Below are positions 8,838 through 16,667 of a stretch of DNA of 64,000 bases, in pieces (within the stretch, counting starts at the first letter, position 1; every line of letters starts with the position of its first letter). The DNA is from Bacillus aerolatus. Its GTDB lineage: Bacteria > Bacillota > Bacilli > Bacillales > Domibacillaceae. Under the pieces are notes generated by a model. That model was not told the DNA's origin and searched no databases. It saw only the letters and a program-made list of their open reading frames with translations. A program made the translations under genes and the position numbers. The stretch covers positions 62,001 to 126,000 of the forward strand of contig NZ_WEIO01000008.1 of assembly GCF_009183655.1 (NCBI RefSeq). Direction: 5' to 3'.

Positions 8838-9917
8838 TCAACTCGTCATTTTCAGATCATTTTCTGGCATGTGCTGCTTTTTAAATTTGAACCACGCGAC
8901 GATAACCGCGATCATTAAAGTCATTCCCAAGTACCCTACGATCGGATAAAGAGTACCTACTAGTTTGACAAACCCGACAAAGCTGGCAAAAAAAGCAACA
9001 ATTGTAAAAGATATCACGGAAGGTTTAAATGATCGATGACTCGAAGGTATGACTCTCGCAGCAAACGCATAGATCATTCCAACTGTCGTATTGTAAATCA
9101 TCGCCAATAGCACGAACGACATCAAGTAGCCTATAACAGGAGAAACTTCATTCGCTATATGCACAATCGGCATGTCGACCGATTGAATCTCCTGGAAATT
9201 TAACAGCATGGTGACATTAATAAGCAAGACTAACAATCCAAGTCCGATTCCTCCAAAGAGGCCTCCTAAGCCCGCTGTTTTTTCATTTTTTTCAGCACCG
9301 CCAATGAGTGTTAAAATGGCTCCTCCTGCGGCAATATTATAAGAAACATATAAAACTGCACTGATCATCCAATTGGATGCAGCTGTATTTTCTGTTTTTC
9401 CTAGCTGAAAAATATCAGTTACATTTCCCCCGTACTGAACAAATGAGAACGCAGTTACAATAAATATCATTACGAAAAGAAATGGAGTCATTAAGCTGAT
9501 AGCTGAGATAACCTTTTGGAATTGAAAACAAACAGTCACAATGGTTAATCCTGTCATTACTAAGCTGCCGTAAAGAGAAGCTATTCCAAATTGTTGTTGG
9601 AAAATTGAGCCGCTCCCAGCAATCATGACTACGGCTACACCAAACAGGAAAAATGTGATGATGATATCTACAAATCTTCCTAAAATTCTGCCGCAAATTA
9701 AATCAATTACGTTTTTATGCGAGTCCGTTTGAAGTCTCGAACCAATTTGCAATAGCTGCATGCCAAGAAAAGAAAACAACACCGTAGCAGCGACCGTGCC
9801 TAGTATACTAATCCATCCAAAGCCCGTAAAAAACTGTAAAACCTCCTGGCCCGATGCAAAGCCTGCTCCTACAACAATACCTACATAAGCTCCAGCTATT
9901 TTTAACACATTCTTCAT
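8838..9917 (-). CDS. ykvI: YkvI family membrane protein, 359 aa
   Basis: The protein has about ten hydrophobic helices and the family's N-terminal signature AGAYVGIVVGAGFASGQEVLQFF, which resembles the first helix of branched-chain amino acid/LeuT-fold carriers. It belongs to COG3949 (B. subtilis YkvI), a family of uncharacterised integral membrane proteins likely to be transporters of small organic solutes. The C-terminal tail is short and polar. It lies just downstream of the D-amino-acid conversion cassette but behind that operon's terminator, so an amino-acid-related role is only suggested by position. Confidence 0.85.
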   Translation of the reverse strand: MKNVLKIAGAYVGIVVGAGFASGQEVLQFFTGFGWISILGTVAATVLFSFLGMQLLQIGSRLQTDSHKNVIDLICGRILGRFVDIIITFFLFGVAVVMIAGSGSIFQQQFGIASLYGSLVMTGLTIVTVCFQFQKVISAISLMTPFLFVMIFIVTAFSFVQYGGNVTDIFQLGKTENTAASNWMISAVLYVSYNIAAGGAILTLIGGAEKNEKTAGLGGLFGGIGLGLLVLLINVTMLLNFQEIQSVDMPIVHIANEVSPVIGYLMSFVLLAMIYNTTVGMIYAFAARVIPSSHRSFKPSVISFTIVAFFASFVGFVKLVGTLYPIVGYLGMTLMIAVIVAWFKFKKQHMPENDLKMTS

Positions 9918-9966
9918 AATAGTCCCCTTATTAATTTTTAAATATTCTGAATAATTATTGTGTAGC

Positions 9967-9993
9967 TAAAAACCCGGGTCATACCGGGTTTTT
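9967..9993 (-). terminator. Intrinsic terminator of the racemase operon
   Basis: A 7-bp GC-rich stem (AACCCGG / CCGGGTT) with a 6-nt loop is followed on the minus strand by TTTTTAG. It lies between the racemase stop and ykvI. Confidence 0.75.
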
Positions 9994-10034
9994 GACCTAA
10001 AGGATCTCTACCACTTTCTATCAACTTCTATTAC

Positions 10035-11144
10035 TTACAATGAATAAGTCTTTTCTGCCACCGTGAATTTTTCAACTGCCTGGCGATCTACTTCGTAGCC
10101 AATTCCAGCTTTATTAGTAACGTCGATCGTGCCATTCTCTACAACTACTTCAGGCTTGATAATATCTTGTTCCCAATAACGTGAGGAAGCCGCTGTGTCT
10201 CCCGGCAAAACAAAGTTACTGAGTGTAGTCAAGGCAATGTTATGTGCTCTTCCAACACCCGCTTCCAGCATACCGCCGCACCAAACGGGAATATTATTTT
10301 CTTTGCACAAGTCATGAATTTTTTTTGATTCTGTTAAGCCGCCAACACGCCCAATTTTAATATTAATAATTTTGCAGCTTCCTAATTGCAGAGCTTTTCT
10401 AGCATCTTCATATGAATGAATGCTTTCATCAAGACAAATAGGTGTCCGCAGCTCTTTTTGAACTTGCGCATGATCGACGATATCATCCGATGCGAGCGGC
10501 TGTTCAATCATCATTAAGTCAAACTCGTCCAGTTGTTTTAACAAATCCAGATCTTCAAGCCGGTAAGCTGAATTTGCATCGGCCATTAACGCGATATCCG
10601 GAAAAGCACGGCGGATTTCTCTCATGACGTCAACATCCCAGCCTGGCTTAATTTTCACTTTAATCCGCTTGTATCCCTCATCCACATGCTCTTTTACAAT
10701 AGCTAAAAGCTGCTCTATGGAATCTTGAATGCCGATGCTAACGCCTACTTCAATCGATGTATTTTTCCCGCCAAGGCTTTCATACAGAGGAACTGCATTT
10801 CTTTTCGAATATAAGTCCCACACGGCTCCTTCAATGGCCGCTTTGGCCATGTTGTTTTTCCTGATCGGTTCGAAGATGCTGGAAATCTCATCGGGATGGG
10901 CAATTTCCTTTTCTTTCAGCATTGGGATTAGGAAGTCCTCCATGATATGCCAGTTTGTTTTTAACGTTTCTTCATTATAAAAAGGCGAAACAAAGGCCAC
11001 TGATTCCCCCCAGCCAGATAAGCCATTTTCATCTTTTGCTTCTACTAAAATAAACTCCTTCGTTCGAAACGTGCCAAAGCTTGTTGTGAAGGGAAACTTT
11101 AATTCCATCTGTAAATGTCGTAAAACAATCTCTTTTATTTTCAT
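10035..11144 (-). CDS. N-succinylamino acid racemase / o-succinylbenzoate synthase-like enolase-superfamily enzyme, 369 aa
   Basis: This is an enolase-superfamily enzyme of the MenC/N-acylamino acid racemase branch. Catalytic lysines lie in the [10 protein letters not shown] and [10 protein letters not shown] strands, and metal ligands in MADANSAY (Asp), MIEQPL (Glu) and CLDES (Asp). The N-terminal [19 protein letters not shown] closely resembles, from memory, the Geobacillus NSAR enzyme. Such proteins can make o-succinylbenzoate for menaquinone or racemise N-succinyl-amino acids. No men genes are near; a GNAT acyltransferase and an M20 amidohydrolase precede it on the same strand. That favours racemisation of N-succinyl-D-amino acids to the L form. 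It is the last gene before a terminator. Confidence 0.88.
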   Translation of the reverse strand: MKIKEIVLRHLQMELKFPFTTSFGTFRTKEFILVEAKDENGLSGWGESVAFVSPFYNEETLKTNWHIMEDFLIPMLKEKEIAHPDEISSIFEPIRKNNMAKAAIEGAVWDLYSKRNAVPLYESLGGKNTSIEVGVSIGIQDSIEQLLAIVKEHVDEGYKRIKVKIKPGWDVDVMREIRRAFPDIALMADANSAYRLEDLDLLKQLDEFDLMMIEQPLASDDIVDHAQVQKELRTPICLDESIHSYEDARKALQLGSCKIINIKIGRVGGLTESKKIHDLCKENNIPVWCGGMLEAGVGRAHNIALTTLSNFVLPGDTAASSRYWEQDIIKPEVVVENGTIDVTNKAGIGYEVDRQAVEKFTVAEKTYSL

Positions 11145-11165
11145 TTTTAAAATTCCTTCCTATTT

Positions 11166-11981
11166 TTATAAGTGAATGAACTCCCTTTGAACGAACAAAT
11201 AATAGTGGACAGGCTCGTCATCACTTTTTATTAATTTCACTGCGGCATACCCGGCATTAAAAAGTTTGGTAAATATTTCGCGTGTTTTCATTCGCCAATC
11301 TAAAGCCAAAGCAAAATTAGTTGTTTTTATTTCTTGAAAATTCTTTGGAACAGGGACGATTACATTCGCTGTCGTTTCAACTTTTTCTAAATGCAAAGCA
11401 GAAATCTTTGGCAGGCCTTTTTCTATCTTCTCATAATCCGCCAATTTTATTGCACTTTTTTCATTAAGTGTCTGGAAGCCGTTCACATAAGGGCTTTGAA
11501 TCCACCACTCCACTTTTAAACGATCTGAAGGCAGTCCTTTATTCAATCCATCATTCATTTCCCCGTAACAATTCACTACATATGTGCTGCAAACTGCCTT
11601 TAACTTTGTCATATTTAAGTAAGCATTCACACTTTCAAGAGGGTCGAATGTCCATGTTAATAACTCGTAGCCGAGACGGATGGCTTCTTTTCTTTGTGCC
11701 TCCTTTAACGCTTCGCCGATCCCCTTTTTTTGATGATCCGGATGAATACCCAGCATATGAGAGCATAAATAAGTGCGGCCATTGGAAAACCCGGCAAAAC
11801 CATAACTGTAACCAATCAATTCTTCTTCCGAGAAGGCACCGATTAACAGTCCTCCATTTAAATGAGCCGTTATCGTTTGATGAATGGGTATCGGATCCAT
11901 CTGCCATATTTTCTTTTCAAGCACTTGCATTTTTTCAAAATCTTTTCGATCCTGGAATGTTCGAATGTGATAATTTTTCAA
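11166..11981 (-). CDS. GNAT acyltransferase, probable D-amino acid N-succinyltransferase, 271 aa
   Basis: The N-terminal half is a GNAT fold: LLIGAFSEEELIGYSYGFAG, then HMLGIHPDHQKKGIGEALKEAQ with the acyl-CoA pyrophosphate-binding QKKGIG loop, and a family-specific C-terminal extension (RMKTREIFTKLFNAGY, VHYYLFV). In Geobacillus an acyltransferase of this type, encoded beside NSAR, moves succinyl from succinyl-CoA to D-amino acids. Position between the desuccinylase and the racemase gives the same assignment here; the substrate is inferred, not seen. It starts 6 bp after the upstream M20 gene and ends 21 bp before the racemase start, so the three are co-transcribed. Confidence 0.8.
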   Translation of the reverse strand: MKNYHIRTFQDRKDFEKMQVLEKKIWQMDPIPIHQTITAHLNGGLLIGAFSEEELIGYSYGFAGFSNGRTYLCSHMLGIHPDHQKKGIGEALKEAQRKEAIRLGYELLTWTFDPLESVNAYLNMTKLKAVCSTYVVNCYGEMNDGLNKGLPSDRLKVEWWIQSPYVNGFQTLNEKSAIKLADYEKIEKGLPKISALHLEKVETTANVIVPVPKNFQEIKTTNFALALDWRMKTREIFTKLFNAGYAAVKLIKSDDEPVHYYLFVQREFIHL

Positions 11982-11987
11982 GACGCT

Positions 11988-13118
11988 TCACCCTTCCAGC
12001 TGCTCAAATGTACGAATGATCGTTTCTGTTAATATTTCTATGCCTGTATAAATCGCTTCTTGTTGAAATGTCATATCTGGATGATGCAGACCCGGTTTTA
12101 AATCGCAGCCGAGACCGAGCATAGTCGCCTTTAATTGCGGTTTTTTTAATGTGTAAAAGTGAAAATCTTCTCCCCCGGTTGTAACAATTGGCGGGACGAG
12201 ATGTTCTTTTCCCATCACTTTAATAATGGCCTCTTCCATTACACTTACCGCTTGTTCCGATAGTTCAGCTGCTGCTGTTTCTGCTTTTGTTTCTAAGTGG
12301 ATGTTCGCTTGATGGACCACTTCTAGTCCTTTGCAAATTTGCACCACTTTTTCTGTTAATTCATTCATTGTTTCATTCGTTTGTGCCCGAACATCAATGG
12401 AGAAAGAAGCTTTTCCTGGGATTAAGTTGCTCGTTTCATTTCCACTTTGAAATTTAGTCATTTTAATTGAATAAGGGATAGCCGGATCGAGGTGAATTTG
12501 ACTTAATGACTGGATGAGATCTGCGCCGATTTCGATCGCGTTTTTCCCGAGATGAGGCCTGGCTCCGTGAGCATCTTCGCCAATAATTTCCCCAGCAATA
12601 AATTTCGCCGCTCCGTGCTGAATTCCTGGAGATACCTGCCCAAAAGACAATTCCTGAATGGGCCTAACATGAACACCGTATAAATAGTCCAGCTCATCAA
12701 TGATACCTTTTTCGATCATTTTTAAAGCGCCTGTTCCTTTTTCTTCTGCAGGCTGAAAGATGACTACAAGCTTTCCTTTTGGCTTGTACTGTAGGCTCTT
12801 CAGCAACAGCAGCGTGCCTACGGCCATCGTCATATGCGCATCATGACCGCAAGAATGATTCGCTTGAAGTGTACCGTTTACTTCCTGCCATAAAGCATCG
12901 ATATCACAGCGCAGTCCAACTGAAACATCCCCCTCGCCCATCTCGACTATGATTCCCGTACAATCACTAAATGTTTGGGCTTTAAAGCCTGACTTTATTA
13001 AGAGATTATATAAATATTCGGTCGTATGGACTTCTTGCCAGCTGACTTCCGGGTGGGAATGCAAGTAATCGTATATTTGTTGTATCGAAGGTTTCAATTC
13101 TTCAAGCTCTTTTTTCAC
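11988..13118 (-). CDS. M20 amidohydrolase, probable N-succinyl-L-amino acid desuccinylase, 376 aa
   Basis: This is a zinc-dependent M20 peptidase-family enzyme. Metal ligands are in NHSCGHDAHM and FQPAEEKGTGA, the dimerisation domain contains GAHGARPHLGKNAIE-type residues, and the last ligand region reads TTGGEDFHFY. It would cleave the N-acyl group from the L product of the racemase and release the free L-amino acid. It is the first structural gene of the three-enzyme cassette, 45 bp downstream of the rpiR-type regulator. Alternative substrates (N-acetyl amino acids, peptides) cannot be excluded from sequence alone. Confidence 0.85.
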   Translation of the reverse strand: MKKELEELKPSIQQIYDYLHSHPEVSWQEVHTTEYLYNLLIKSGFKAQTFSDCTGIIVEMGEGDVSVGLRCDIDALWQEVNGTLQANHSCGHDAHMTMAVGTLLLLKSLQYKPKGKLVVIFQPAEEKGTGALKMIEKGIIDELDYLYGVHVRPIQELSFGQVSPGIQHGAAKFIAGEIIGEDAHGARPHLGKNAIEIGADLIQSLSQIHLDPAIPYSIKMTKFQSGNETSNLIPGKASFSIDVRAQTNETMNELTEKVVQICKGLEVVHQANIHLETKAETAAAELSEQAVSVMEEAIIKVMGKEHLVPPIVTTGGEDFHFYTLKKPQLKATMLGLGCDLKPGLHHPDMTFQQEAIYTGIEILTETIIRTFEQLEG

Positions 13119-13163
13119 AGCAAAACTTCCTTCCTTTCGCTTTATATCTCTGTAGACATTTCA

Positions 13164-14012
13164 TTAATAAAATAAATGATGGGCGTTCATCCTTTCATAT
13201 TTCTTTTGCCGTTCTTTAATTTGTTCCGAATACTGAACAGAGATGCTCGCCGTCATCGCGTTCAAAAAAGAAAAAAGCGGTGGAAAGGCATCCAAGGTTG
13301 AGTCTTCGCCTGTTCCAACTGCAAATGTAATATCGCTAAATTCTGAAATCGGAGCGAGGGCTGAATCTGTCATACTAATAACAAATGCCCCTTGCTCTTT
13401 TGCCATTTCAGCCATTTTCACCGTTTCCTTTACATAGCGGTGAAAAGTCACAGCAATAAATACGGATTGCTCATTCACGCTTTGAAGTGCAGTGAACAAA
13501 TCATCCGTTCCGGGCTGAAATAATTTCACCTCGTCCCGGACTAAACCTAATACAAATGAAAACCATTGAGCCGGGGCAAATGATGTCCTCATTCCGGTTA
13601 CTTGAACCGTATCCGCGTCCATTATTTTTTCCACCGCCAGCTGCACATCCTCTTCCCGGATATTAGTAATGGCTTTTTGAATATTTTTCATGTCTTTTTC
13701 CATGACCTGGGCAAACAAATGCGGCTGTTCCGCCATTTCTAATTTCGAAGAATAGTAACGGTCCATACTGCTTTTTTCATGAATGAAATGTTCTCGAATA
13801 ATTGATTGCAAGCTGACATATCCGCTTAATTCCAATGAATAACAAAAACGGATCACAGTCGTTTCACTGACTCCGATCTGCTTTCCAATTTGACCGGCCG
13901 ATTGCAGCGCAAACTCTTCAGGCTTTTCCATTAAATACTTGCCTACTGCTTTCTGACCTTTAGATAATTGCGAATACTTTTCCTTTAGTTTATTCAACAA
14001 TTCCACTTTCAT
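13164..14012 (-). CDS. MurR/RpiR family transcriptional regulator, 282 aa
   Basis: An N-terminal RpiR-type helix-turn-helix (about residues 1-77; GKQIGVSETTVIRFCYSLELSGY-like recognition region) is followed by a SIS phosphosugar-binding-type domain (about 120-250; GMRTSFAPAQWF, FIAVTFHRYVKETV, FVISMTDSALAPI). It stands at the head of the D-amino acid cassette on the same strand and probably controls it. A striking 18-bp inverted repeat at 14023..14072 directly precedes its ribosome site (GGGGAG) and is the obvious operator candidate. The effector is unknown; SIS domains often bind sugar phosphates, which is odd for an amino acid cassette. Confidence 0.87.
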   Translation of the reverse strand: MKVELLNKLKEKYSQLSKGQKAVGKYLMEKPEEFALQSAGQIGKQIGVSETTVIRFCYSLELSGYVSLQSIIREHFIHEKSSMDRYYSSKLEMAEQPHLFAQVMEKDMKNIQKAITNIREEDVQLAVEKIMDADTVQVTGMRTSFAPAQWFSFVLGLVRDEVKLFQPGTDDLFTALQSVNEQSVFIAVTFHRYVKETVKMAEMAKEQGAFVISMTDSALAPISEFSDITFAVGTGEDSTLDAFPPLFSFLNAMTASISVQYSEQIKERQKKYERMNAHHLFY

Positions 14013-14022
14013 TTCTCCCCAC

Positions 14023-14072
14023 TATGAAGCTTATGCTTCTTTTTTTTAAAAAATAGAAGCATAAGCTTCATA
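14023..14072. promoter_or_regulatory. 18-bp inverted repeat in the rpiR leader (operator candidate)
   Basis: Perfect arms TATGAAGCTTATGCTTCT (14023..14040) and its complement (14055..14072) flank a 14-nt A/T loop. Each arm itself contains GAAGC-TTAT-GCTTC. It lies immediately upstream of the regulator's Shine-Dalgarno. Confidence 0.6.
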
Positions 14073-14145
14073 AGTGATTATTAATTTATCATAAAATTCA
14101 AATATGAACAATACATTTTCTGAACTTTCTGTCACGTGATCGTCT

Positions 14146-14394
14146 TAAATTAAGGCTGTTTTCGTAAACTTTGTTGCTATTAGAAAAGGGTTGGTTGATT
14201 TCCGCTCCAGGATGCTCGCTTTCCGCGGGGCGGGCGGTGAGCCTCCTCGTCGCTTTGCTCCTGCGGGGTCTCACCTGTCCCGCTAATCCCGCAGGAGCCT
14301 CGCACCTTCCGCTCCAATCAACCCTTTTGCTACACTTTTTGTCATAAGAATATACTATAAAAACAACAAACTTTTAGAAAAAAGCCTAAATTAA
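14146..14394. mobile_element. MITE-like element, copy 1 (233 bp plus 8-bp target duplications)
   Basis: The element spans 14154..14386, begins GGCTGTTTTCG and ends ...AGAAAAAAGCC (GGCT/AGCC termini with imperfect longer inverted repeats). It is flanked by perfect 8-bp direct repeats TAAATTAA (14146..14153, 14387..14394). The interior is very GC-rich, with GCGGGCGGTGAGCCTCC and GGGTCTCACCTGTCCCGC able to form a strong hairpin. There is no coding capacity. It is the same family as copies at 54277..54496 and 61390..61609 but more diverged. Confidence 0.85.
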
Positions 14395-14429
14395 AAAAGC
14401 AAGAGTGCTCGGAGCAGCTCTTGCTTTTT
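14393..14429 (-). terminator. Intrinsic terminator (GNAT gene 14493..15194)
   Basis: An 11-bp stem (AAAAGCAAGAG / CTCTTGCTTTT) with a 12-nt loop carries T-rich flanks, about 65 bp after the GNAT stop codon. It may work in both directions. Confidence 0.7.
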
Positions 14430-14492
14430 GACTTAACCAAAATATGAAACGCTTAATGGAGAGACACAAACATTTGTGCAACTGCTGCTCAG

Positions 14493-15194
14493 CTACGCTT
14501 TTTTGCCAAAATCCACCCACAGTACCCCTTCACGGTTGTCCATTTGAAAACCACGCCACCCTTTCTCGAGAAGGTCTTGCTGTCCGGCCATATCATCCAT
14601 CCGTACTGTTACAATTTGCAGCCAATCTTTGGTTTTCGCTTCTGCGAGTTCCTTCACAAAAATATAGCGCAGCCGCCTGCCGTATTTTTCTTTAAGCGCA
14701 GCGATTTCCATTCCTTGGGCAAATTTGTCTTTTAAGCTTGGTATGTTAAACGGAGCGACTGTACAGCAAACATATGAATAACTTTCATTATGCTTTTGTA
14801 ACTCTTGCATGATGAGCGTGGCTAGCGTTTTTTGCAGTCGATTGCCCCGGTAATCGGGATGCACATTCGAGATTTCTTGATAGATGACACCTGGTAGTTC
14901 TTCTTTTGTTAGTCCGATGTCCAACCCTAAATGTTCTTCATCGATTGGAGGTACTAAAAGCGCGCGAAACGCAATCAGCTGTTCCTCTGCAAATGCCCCG
15001 ATCATCAGTCCGTTTCCTTCCAATATGTATTGAAACTCCTTCGCGCTTAGCGGCTGCAGCGTCTCTTTGCTTTCCAACGATTCAATGACCACTTCCTGCA
15101 AAGATAAAATTTGTTTCATATCGGCCATCGATAATGTTTGAACTTTAAATGGCTGCCCGTCATTATTTAACTTTCCCTCATAAATCACTTTCAC
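14493..15194 (-). CDS. GNAT family N-acetyltransferase, 233 aa
   Basis: The GNAT core is visible as AFAEEQLIAFRALLVPP, then the acetyl-CoA loop region EISNVHPDYRGNRLQKTLATLIMQEL (V-x-P-x-YRGNRLQ) and a C-terminal strand region. The substrate is unknown. The start is taken as GTG at 15194 because GGAGGAGG lies 7 nt upstream; an in-frame ATG 19 codons earlier lacks a ribosome site. It is monocistronic, with sspL upstream on the same strand but separately transcribed. Confidence 0.82.
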   Translation of the reverse strand: MKVIYEGKLNNDGQPFKVQTLSMADMKQILSLQEVVIESLESKETLQPLSAKEFQYILEGNGLMIGAFAEEQLIAFRALLVPPIDEEHLGLDIGLTKEELPGVIYQEISNVHPDYRGNRLQKTLATLIMQELQKHNESYSYVCCTVAPFNIPSLKDKFAQGMEIAALKEKYGRRLRYIFVKELAEAKTKDWLQIVTVRMDDMAGQQDLLEKGWRGFQMDNREGVLWVDFGKKA

Positions 15195-15411
15195 TCTTTT
15201 TCCTCCTCCAGCGTCCTCTGCCTTATAAAATAAAATTATGTATTTCCTCATTTATATTTAACAGCTTGTATTCACATCGTACTCAACGAACGAAAAAATT
15301 TCCATAGAAAAAAGCTCTCCATAAGAATATTTTTTGTTTAGCTGATATGAAACTGTGTCTTGCAGCAATTTATTCGAAAAATCCCCCGCAGCCATGGCGA
15401 GGGAACGACTT

Positions 15412-15549
15412 TCATCTTTTCGTATTGCTGTGTTTCGCTTTGTCTTCAAGCTGTGATTTTGGGCTTGTATCGCCTTTGCCTCCGCCGGAATACCCTTGTG
15501 GATTCACTCCGCTAAATGCATCGTTGCCTCGGTTTCTGTTTTTGCTCAT
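15412..15549 (-). CDS. sspL: Small acid-soluble spore protein SspL, 45 aa
   Basis: This short gene encodes a very hydrophilic protein whose GVNPQGYSGGG middle and LEDKAKHSNTKR C-terminus match the minor small acid-soluble spore protein L of Bacillus (which ends in KSNTKR and carries GVTPQG). SspL is made only in the forespore. AGGAGGTG lies 8 nt before the ATG. A TATACTA sequence at 15594..15600 (minus strand), with a TTCATGG-like -35, resembles a sigma-G promoter. A C/G-rich, partly self-complementary stretch followed by TTTTT lies just after the stop. It is strong evidence that the organism sporulates. Confidence 0.85.
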   Translation of the reverse strand: MSKNRNRGNDAFSGVNPQGYSGGGKGDTSPKSQLEDKAKHSNTKR

Positions 15550-15721
15550 AAAAAACACCTCCTGCGCTTACTATTTGCGAAAAGTGAAAGCCATAGTATA
15601 GAAAAATTTTGCAGAAAAACCATGAAGGCTTTTACAATTGTCTTTGATAATCCACGATGAAAAAGGCAACACTATGATGGAAGTTGGATTTCTTATTAAC
15701 TGTCGCAAGGAGAGGATATAA

Positions 15722-15985
15722 ATGGCAACACGACAATCAGTGGATGATTGCTTAGAGCAGTGCAAAAACGCGTTAAACTATGCAACCGATCAATACGAGG
15801 AAGCGTCTTTGCAGGAACATAATAACGTTGGTACCTATAACCAATCGCAGTTAATGCTTGAAGAGGCATATAATGACTTAGACAAGCTGCTCCTCAGTGC
15901 AAATGAGCAGCAAAGAGAACAACTGCACCGGATGAGACTGCAGATCCAGCAAATGCAAAATAACATGATTTTATTAAATCAATAA
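15722..15985 (+). CDS. ytzC: YtzC family protein (DUF2524), 87 aa
   Basis: This small helical protein has the DUF2524 pattern: an N-terminal DDCLEQCKNALNYATDQY, a central NQSQLMLEEAYNDLDKLLLSAN and a Gln/Met-rich C-terminal helix. It is the size of B. subtilis YtzC. The family is confined to Bacillales and has no known function. The ribosome site AAGGAGAGG lies 7 nt before the ATG. It is transcribed away from sspL; the next gene follows after 59 bp on the same strand. Confidence 0.85.
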   Translation: MATRQSVDDCLEQCKNALNYATDQYEEASLQEHNNVGTYNQSQLMLEEAYNDLDKLLLSANEQQREQLHRMRLQIQQMQNNMILLNQ

Positions 15986-16044
15986 AATATAACTGGCCCG
16001 TATTATTGACTAATTGTGCGGGCCAATTATTGAGGAGACTGTCC

Positions 16045-16386
16045 ATGAACGTTGAAAGCATGGTTTACAGCGCAAAAAAGACATTAGGCCAGGCAACTGC
16101 TTATGCGAAAGAAAAAATATTTGAACTTACCGGCACACCCTCAGCCTCTGTTTCAGCGTTAGCAAAATTCATCCCAACCCACCACGACACGAAAGCAGAA
16201 ATTAAAACCTTTTTAGGGACCAACTTTATCTTTTATACACTAGAAACGATGGGCGTTCGTTATTATTTGGAAATGAAGGGTTCCCGGATTTTACAATTAG
16301 ATGCGAATATGAAGGACCATCAAATTGTTTCCTATCGTTCATATAGAGATCAACATTCGTTAAATGTTCCGATTAGATTTCCATAA
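16045..16386 (+). CDS. Hypothetical protein, 113 aa
   Basis: I do not recognise this protein. It is basic at the N-terminus (MVYSAKKTLGQATAYAKEKI, probably an amphipathic helix) and ends in a beta-rich half (FLGTNFIFYTLETMGVRYYLEMKG, VSYRSYRDQH). There is no signal peptide. The start was set at ATG 16045 behind TTGAGGAG; an upstream in-frame ATG at 16006 has no ribosome site. It probably shares a transcript with ytzC. Confidence 0.6.
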   Translation: MNVESMVYSAKKTLGQATAYAKEKIFELTGTPSASVSALAKFIPTHHDTKAEIKTFLGTNFIFYTLETMGVRYYLEMKGSRILQLDANMKDHQIVSYRSYRDQHSLNVPIRFP

Positions 16387-16522
16387 GTGTACATCCGGTG
16401 ACCTTTCTCTCATCATTTGGTGTTCGAAAAAGTACAAAATGAGATTTGCGCCCAGAAATAAATTTCATATTACCGAAAATCCATTTTGCAGGCAGTAATT
16501 CCTGATTTACAAGCAGCCACCC

Positions 16523-16586
16523 CACATTTACAGTCAGTCAGGCAAGACATGAATGAGATCAGCTAACGCCGATTTCCAGTGAAAAT
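16523..16586. repeat. Short degenerate dispersed element, copy C
   Basis: CAGTCAGTCAGG, then after a 20-nt insertion CTAACGCCGATTTCC, resembles copies A (4148) and B (8713). It sits just beyond the permease terminator. Confidence 0.3.
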
Positions 16587-16592
16587 TCCCCT

Positions 16593-16640
16593 TAAAAAAT
16601 TAAGACCATCGCCTTCCCGTGTACAGGAAAACGATGGTCT
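16593..16640 (-). terminator. Intrinsic terminator of the NCS2 permease gene
   Basis: The stem AGACCATCG / CGATGGTCT with a partly paired 20-nt loop is followed on the minus strand by TTAATTTTTT. Confidence 0.75.
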
Positions 16641-16667
16641 CTTCTCTTGAATATGATTGCAAATTGT

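Noticed and set aside
10035-11144. Menaquinone-biosynthetic menC
   Set aside because: No men genes are near and the neighbours match the N-succinyl-amino acid route; dual activity remains possible.
15258-15449. 63-codon minus-strand frame between the GNAT gene and sspL
   Set aside because: It starts inside sspL in another frame, has no ribosome site and no recognisable product.
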